Source: Succinimonas amylolytica DSM 2873
GTDB lineage: Bacteria > Pseudomonadota > Gammaproteobacteria > Enterobacterales > Succinivibrionaceae
Reading direction: 5' to 3'
Length of the DNA stretch: 59,575 bases
Assembly (NCBI RefSeq): GCF_000378405.1
Contig: NZ_KB899641.1
Coordinates: 72,823 to 132,397 of the forward strand
The notes below the pieces were generated by a model that saw only the letters and a program-made list of their open reading frames with translations, did no database searches and had not been told where the DNA came from. This document shows positions 55,685 through 59,575 of this stretch, one piece after another (the first letter of the stretch is position 1; every line of letters begins with the position of its first letter). A program made the position numbers and the translations under genes.

Positions 55685-57199
55685 TCAGAATCTTCCCGGG
55701 GTTCGCCCCGGTCCGCCGTCCCGGCCCCCGATCAGACTTTCATTCGGATGCTTCCGGGTATAGAGAAGCCGGTTATCGCGAAAACCGGCAACGCTGCCGG
55801 CTTTATTTTCGCAGTAGTCGCATTCTCTGCGAATGACGGGAATATCAGCTCCTACAAAACTGCCGGCGAGAATGATACCGCACCACATGCCGGCCAGCAG
55901 ATAGCACACCAGACCAAAAACAACCAGCACTGCAGGATAGCTGCGGAACAGCCAGAAAGCATCCGCAATCAGAAAAACAGCAATTCCGGCCATCACCGCA
56001 GATGATATCAGCGATGCCGTTTTTCCGAAAAAGAGGTATCTTACAGAGACGACCCGAAAAAATCCTGCTGTGGCAGTAAAAAGCAGCAACAGCATGAGAA
56101 ACAGCATTCCCCGTTCATGCCGGTAAATTCCGAAAAGCTCCAGAGCTCCGGCTCCGGACAAAAGCCAGGTGCTGAGTTCGCAGAGCACAAATCTCCCGTG
56201 GCTGACCGGATAGTTGCCGGTAAGTTTCCCGGTCTGACCATTCATCACAAAACGATAGGGATGGTCATCCCATGCCACATCCGCAATCCAGAACGGCAGA
56301 AGTGCGTAGGTCATTGCAGCAGGGACAGGACTGGAAACCAGTTTTTCAATTTTGAGAAACTGAAAATTTTCAGGCTGCAGGAGAAAATTCTCAAAAGATC
56401 CGGCTGCCCGTTCACCCGTACTTTTAAAGCATTTACAGGCATTCCGGTCGCAGTCCCCGCCATAAAGGCCGGCCAGAAGTGCCGGACTAAAAGGACAGGA
56501 TTTTGAAAAATCAAAAGGCTCCAGTATCCTGGCAGTCTGGTCGCTGATATCCCGGCTGGCATTCTGCGGTACCGCAGCATAGTTCCGGGCTCCTTCGGCA
56601 TGGCACTCATACACCTCGTGAATCCACTTATCACCGATATGGGGGCGCACCTTTTCCCCCAGATACAATGCCGCGCCTGAAACATCCACATTACTGATCC
56701 AGAATGGAAGATAAACAGCTCTCAGATCCGCCTTCGCAAGCTTCCGCAAAAAACGTTCCGGAACAAAGATTTTATCCCGGGCCCGGTTACGCAATGCGGC
56801 CAGAAATGCGTTTTTATCCTTTTCAAACGGCAGGACAATATCCGGAAGCCCGGATGCCAGAAAGCTGGCGGACCAGGGAGCCGCAACCCCGCATTCGGGA
56901 CAGACGGAAAGCGGCCGGGGTTTTCCGGAAACCGCAAGACTGCCTCCGCAGGCGGGACAGACAGCAGTACTGCCAAAACCGCCGGTAATCCCTGTTAAAG
57001 CCTCATCTTCCGGGGAAACGTCATTATCAGAAGCGGAATCATGATGATTATCGTGCCGTATTTTTGAAGCAGCTGCCTTTTCCAGTTCCCCGGGAGAAAG
57101 CTTCACAGAGCAGGATTCGCAGACAAGGCTCCGGGACGTAATGCGGTAAACCATACTGCCTGAACAATAGGGACACCTGACAGGAAGGAAGAGTTTCAT
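55685..57199 (-). CDS. Double-zinc-ribbon membrane protein, paralogue 3
   Basis: A 504-aa divergent paralogue: MKLFLPVRCPYCSGSMVYRI, CESCSVKLSPGELEKAAASK, second ribbon VCPACGGSL...CPECGVAA, then DIVLPFEKDKNAFLAALRNR, YLPFWISNVDVSGAALYLGE, RFVMNGQTGKLTGNYPVSHG and three membrane segments. All eight ribbon cysteines are present. The tail is Gly/Pro/Arg-rich (GGRDGGPGRTPGRF). Its ATG overlaps the stop of the 62-codon gene at 57196-57384 by four bases. Confidence 0.78.
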   Translation of the reverse strand: MKLFLPVRCPYCSGSMVYRITSRSLVCESCSVKLSPGELEKAAASKIRHDNHHDSASDNDVSPEDEALTGITGGFGSTAVCPACGGSLAVSGKPRPLSVCPECGVAAPWSASFLASGLPDIVLPFEKDKNAFLAALRNRARDKIFVPERFLRKLAKADLRAVYLPFWISNVDVSGAALYLGEKVRPHIGDKWIHEVYECHAEGARNYAAVPQNASRDISDQTARILEPFDFSKSCPFSPALLAGLYGGDCDRNACKCFKSTGERAAGSFENFLLQPENFQFLKIEKLVSSPVPAAMTYALLPFWIADVAWDDHPYRFVMNGQTGKLTGNYPVSHGRFVLCELSTWLLSGAGALELFGIYRHERGMLFLMLLLLFTATAGFFRVVSVRYLFFGKTASLISSAVMAGIAVFLIADAFWLFRSYPAVLVVFGLVCYLLAGMWCGIILAGSFVGADIPVIRRECDYCENKAGSVAGFRDNRLLYTRKHPNESLIGGRDGGPGRTPGRF

Positions 57200-57384
57200 T
57201 TCATAAACACCTTGAGAGCAAGAGCTATCCGTATCTCAGCATCATTCGCCTGAGTCCCTGCAAGAGCGGTTTTCCGCAGGATATCAGGGACATTATACTC
57301 AATAATCCCCCGTATAAAAGACGGAGAGATCGCGTGAAAATGGGAAGCCATCAACCGGTAATACGCCTCAGGAGCCGTCCTCAT
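57196..57384 (-). CDS. Possible small gene coupled to paralogue 3
   Basis: A 62-aa frame (MRTAPEAYYRLMASHFHAIS, FIRGIIEYNVPDILRKTALA, DAEIRIALALKVFMK) whose ATGA stop/start overlap joins it to paralogue 3. The composition is that of a folded helical protein. The RBS is weak (GGA eight nt upstream). No family recognised. It could be a genuine leader gene or a chance frame. Confidence 0.4.
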   Translation of the reverse strand: MRTAPEAYYRLMASHFHAISPSFIRGIIEYNVPDILRKTALAGTQANDAEIRIALALKVFMK

Positions 57385-57609
57385 GGAACAGGATCCTAGA
57401 CAGGGATCCGTACAGAAGTCCGGTAAAACATACTGCCGCAGCAGCCCGTAATCATAGCAGCTATTCCGGAAATTTCAGTCCCGTTCTTCCGAAAACTGTC
57501 CGTTACGTCCAGAGCATTCTCCAAGCAGCATATCCGGCCCCGGGAAACACCAGTATTCCGGAAAACTCCGGACATCTGCCAGAACGGGCATCTTCGAGCG
57601 CCAGGCAGA

Positions 57610-59124
57610 TCAGGAATCTCTGTTTTCAGGAGCATACGGATCCGGGTTAGCGGCCGTGAATGATTGCAGAACACTGGGCGCATAGGAATTTTCAGAATAA
57701 AACTCCCTTCTGTTCCGGGAGATGACATTATTGTCTGAACTGACAGCACAGTCATCGCAGCCGGTCTCCGGTACCCGGATTATTTCCTTCCTGAGTAGCT
57801 GGCTTCTGATCAGCTGCCCTGCTGCAACCATGAGAAACAGGTATACAAAAAATAGCATTACTACTGCTCCGACCGGAATAATCCTGTACAGCGGCCCGGA
57901 CTGGCTGATGAGATAGCACCCCAGTCCCACTGACACCGCTGCAGACAAAGCGGACGTGATATTGGTACGAAAAAGAAACCGGAGAGCGGCATACCGGATA
58001 AAGACCGCCGTCAGAAGGAAAATCATTACCAGCAGAACAACTGTCATAGGATCTGTTCTGAAAGGAATCGCCGCCAGCATCCCCAGTGATCCCGAAAGGA
58101 ACCCCAGGGAAAGATGACATACCAGAGGTCTCATGATGCTTTCCGGAAATTCTCCATAGCATTTTCCGGTCTGGCCGTTCATCACAAAACTGTAGGATCT
58201 GCCCCTCCAGACCAGATCCATTGTCCAGAAAGGAAAAAGCGCATACCTGACACCAAGCGGCTTTACCGTATAGCTGCGGGTATCATATCTGATGGCGTGG
58301 TAACTCGCAGGCTCGCCCAGAAAACGGTCAAAGGAATCGGTTATCTGCATTTTGAACTTCCGGTAGGCTTCAGCGGCTTTAATATCGCAGTCCTGGGTAT
58401 ACAGCCCGGAAATCCATGCCGGATGGAACGGGCGGGCTACGGCAGCATTAAACGGCATCATAATCTTTGCCATCCGATCCCCAAACCGGGAAGAGGCGTT
58501 CTGGGGCACACCGGCATATCTCTGCGATCCGGAGGCGGAACACTGATACAGAGTGTGAGCCTGGACATCCGCATAAAGCGGCCGCACCGTTTCTGCTGTA
58601 TAGTAAAGATCGCCTTCGATACTGGCATCGAATACCCAGAAGGGAACATACACCGCTCTGAGATTCTCCGGCCGGGCCTCCCGTAGAAAGGCGTCTGGAA
58701 CAAACAGCTTTTCCCGCGCCCTTTTCCTGAAAACCGTCATAAATGATTTCTCGTCCTTCTCGAACGGCAGAATCAGATCGGGGAATCCCTGTTTCCGGAA
58801 CTGCTCCGAATAAAGAGGATGGAAGCCGCAGGAGTGATGATCGCGGGGCTCTCCGGAACGGTCAGAATTCGAAACGGCTTTTCCGCAGGAGCAGCAAAAA
58901 GCGGCACTTCCATTACCACCCAGAAGCCCCTCCATAGCATTCTGGAAAGCTTTAGCTTCTTTGTCCGGATCTGTCTTCCTTCTCTTCCTGGCTTTGGCGG
59001 CCCGTACATAGTCCTCAGGGGAAAGCTTCATGGAACAGGACTCGCAGATCAGACTGCGTTTTTCGATATGGAAAAACATGCTGCCGGAGCAATAGGGACA
59101 GGGAGAAGGAGGAAAAAGTTTCAT
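57610..59124 (-). CDS. Double-zinc-ribbon membrane protein, paralogue 4
   Basis: A 504-aa paralogue: MKLFPPSPCPYCSGSMFFHI, CESCSMKLSPEDYVRAAKAR, second ribbon CCSCGKAVSNSDRSGEPRDH, then LILPFEKDEKSFMTVFRKRA, YVPFWVFDASIEGDLYYTAE, SFVMNGQTGKCYGEFPESIM and three membrane segments. The second ribbon is degenerate: the distal pair of cysteines seen in the other copies is replaced by H-H-S-C-G-F-H. I start at 59124 (AGGA about eight nt upstream, matching paralogue 3) rather than the longer frame from 59325. It is upstream-most of the four on the minus strand. Confidence 0.78.
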   Translation of the reverse strand: MKLFPPSPCPYCSGSMFFHIEKRSLICESCSMKLSPEDYVRAAKARKRRKTDPDKEAKAFQNAMEGLLGGNGSAAFCCSCGKAVSNSDRSGEPRDHHSCGFHPLYSEQFRKQGFPDLILPFEKDEKSFMTVFRKRAREKLFVPDAFLREARPENLRAVYVPFWVFDASIEGDLYYTAETVRPLYADVQAHTLYQCSASGSQRYAGVPQNASSRFGDRMAKIMMPFNAAVARPFHPAWISGLYTQDCDIKAAEAYRKFKMQITDSFDRFLGEPASYHAIRYDTRSYTVKPLGVRYALFPFWTMDLVWRGRSYSFVMNGQTGKCYGEFPESIMRPLVCHLSLGFLSGSLGMLAAIPFRTDPMTVVLLVMIFLLTAVFIRYAALRFLFRTNITSALSAAVSVGLGCYLISQSGPLYRIIPVGAVVMLFFVYLFLMVAAGQLIRSQLLRKEIIRVPETGCDDCAVSSDNNVISRNRREFYSENSYAPSVLQSFTAANPDPYAPENRDS

Positions 59125-59444
59125 ACGAGAGTTCCTGTGGAGGTGACAAAAACCCGAGTGCTCTGAAACAGCGGAGGCTGCCAAAGAAAAATGAGAACCG
59201 GATACCCTGATTATACAGCCAACAATCGTCCTGACAGTCTCATCAGCTGGTAAAAATGCTGAAATTTCCGGACAGATGATACTGTCATTAGTACAAGTCC
59301 GGCCCCCGTTTTCCGGTATTACCAAAGACTGCTATACAAACTCGCAGAGACTGATAACGGGAGCACAGAAAAACAGGGCATCACTTCCAGCCCGGTACAG
59401 GCCCAGACTATTTATGCCTCTTTCCCGAGGTTCCCAGGGGTAAA

Positions 59445-59461
59445 TCCGGCTCACAGCCGGA
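59445..59461. repeat. Small hairpin near the right edge
   Basis: TCCGGCT-CAC-AGCCGGA, a 7-bp perfect stem, about 40 nt beyond the stop of the edge gene on the minus strand. There is no clear T-run. Confidence 0.3.
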
Positions 59462-59498
59462 ATAACCGCCAGCGGGGGATTACCCCGGTAAAAAGTCA

Positions 59499-59575
59499 TC
59501 AGGCATTATTTAAAGGCCGGAGATTCAGCTGTCTCGCATAACTGTCAAGACCGTCAATAAAGATGTTCAGGATGC
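59499..59575 (-). CDS. C-terminal end of a gene cut by the window edge
   Basis: The last 25 codons of a minus-strand frame (ILNIFIDGLDSYARQLNLRP, then LNNA and stop). The residue mix is that of a soluble protein. Too short to identify. Confidence 0.4.
   Translation of the reverse strand, partial: ILNIFIDGLDSYARQLNLRPLNNA

Noticed and set aside
1-59575. tRNA or rRNA genes that could serve as an attachment site
   Set aside because: No cloverleaf or rRNA-like sequence was recognised by eye in the intergenic regions; a covariance search would be decisive.

Overview
The window (about 59.6 kb) looks like the chromosome of an anaerobic gammaproteobacterium. I lean towards Succinivibrionaceae, but that is an inference from protein style and not from a marker gene. 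The signs are decayed and intact AAA-ATPase-like/PD-(D/E)XK genes, a fused binding-protein/permease amino-acid transporter, an MSHA-like type IV pilin, an F-type (MobH) conjugation set and an orphan VgrG. No rRNA, tRNA or CRISPR array was recognised.

Layout. 1-2.2 kb: wreck of an AAA-ATPase-like gene and a small membrane protein. 2.3-9.4 kb (minus): sbcD-sbcC operon with an exceptionally long SbcC (1859 aa). 9.4-13.6 kb: fragment of another AAA-ATPase-like gene, a secreted OB-fold protein, and an AMMECR1/Memo-like pair. 14.0-19.5 kb (minus): conjugation block I, MobH relaxase TraI and coupling protein TraD, followed by a frameshifted small gene. 19.6-27.2 kb: a mobile-element scrapyard (3' end of a group II intron, broken IS4-like and IS66-like transposases) surrounding a two-gene operon of P-loop ATPases. 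The second ATPase ends in a HEPN-type R-x4-H motif. This is the best candidate for an undescribed, probably defensive system. 27.4-29.4 kb: a secreted LprI-like protein and a TPM-domain membrane protein. 29.9-35.3 kb: a DUF6931-like protein, a divergent VgrG and a small Asp/Asn-rich protein, an orphan type VI spike island. 35.5-37.5 kb (minus): a CARF-HEPN ribonuclease of the Csm6/Csx1/TM1812 kind without CRISPR neighbours. 37.9-45.8 kb (minus): conjugation block II, traC, an S26-like gene, a traW-position gene, traU and traN. 46.1-48.2 kb: an intact AAA-ATPase-like nuclease. 48.7-49.2 kb: a type IV pilin with a frameshift at codon 3. 49.8-52.1 kb: amino-acid ABC transporter (fused binding protein/permease plus ATPase). 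52.2-59.1 kb (minus): four tandem paralogues of a double-zinc-ribbon membrane protein, two of them a recent duplication. The right edge cuts a further minus-strand gene.

How it fits together. Blocks I and II look like two parts of one integrative conjugative element (MPF-F type, SXT/R391- or PFGI-1-like). The pilus-assembly genes expected between them are not in the window. The 18 kb between the blocks carries cargo: the ATPase/HEPN operon, the VgrG island and the CARF-HEPN nuclease, with intron and IS debris showing repeated insertion and deletion. Two unrelated HEPN-motif proteins in the same cargo stretch suggest an accumulation site for RNA-targeting defence. The right-hand 14 kb (transporter and zinc-ribbon array) looks like resident chromosome.

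All calls are made by eye from translated sequence. No database search was run, so family names are recognitions from motifs, and starts were chosen from visible Shine-Dalgarno sequences.
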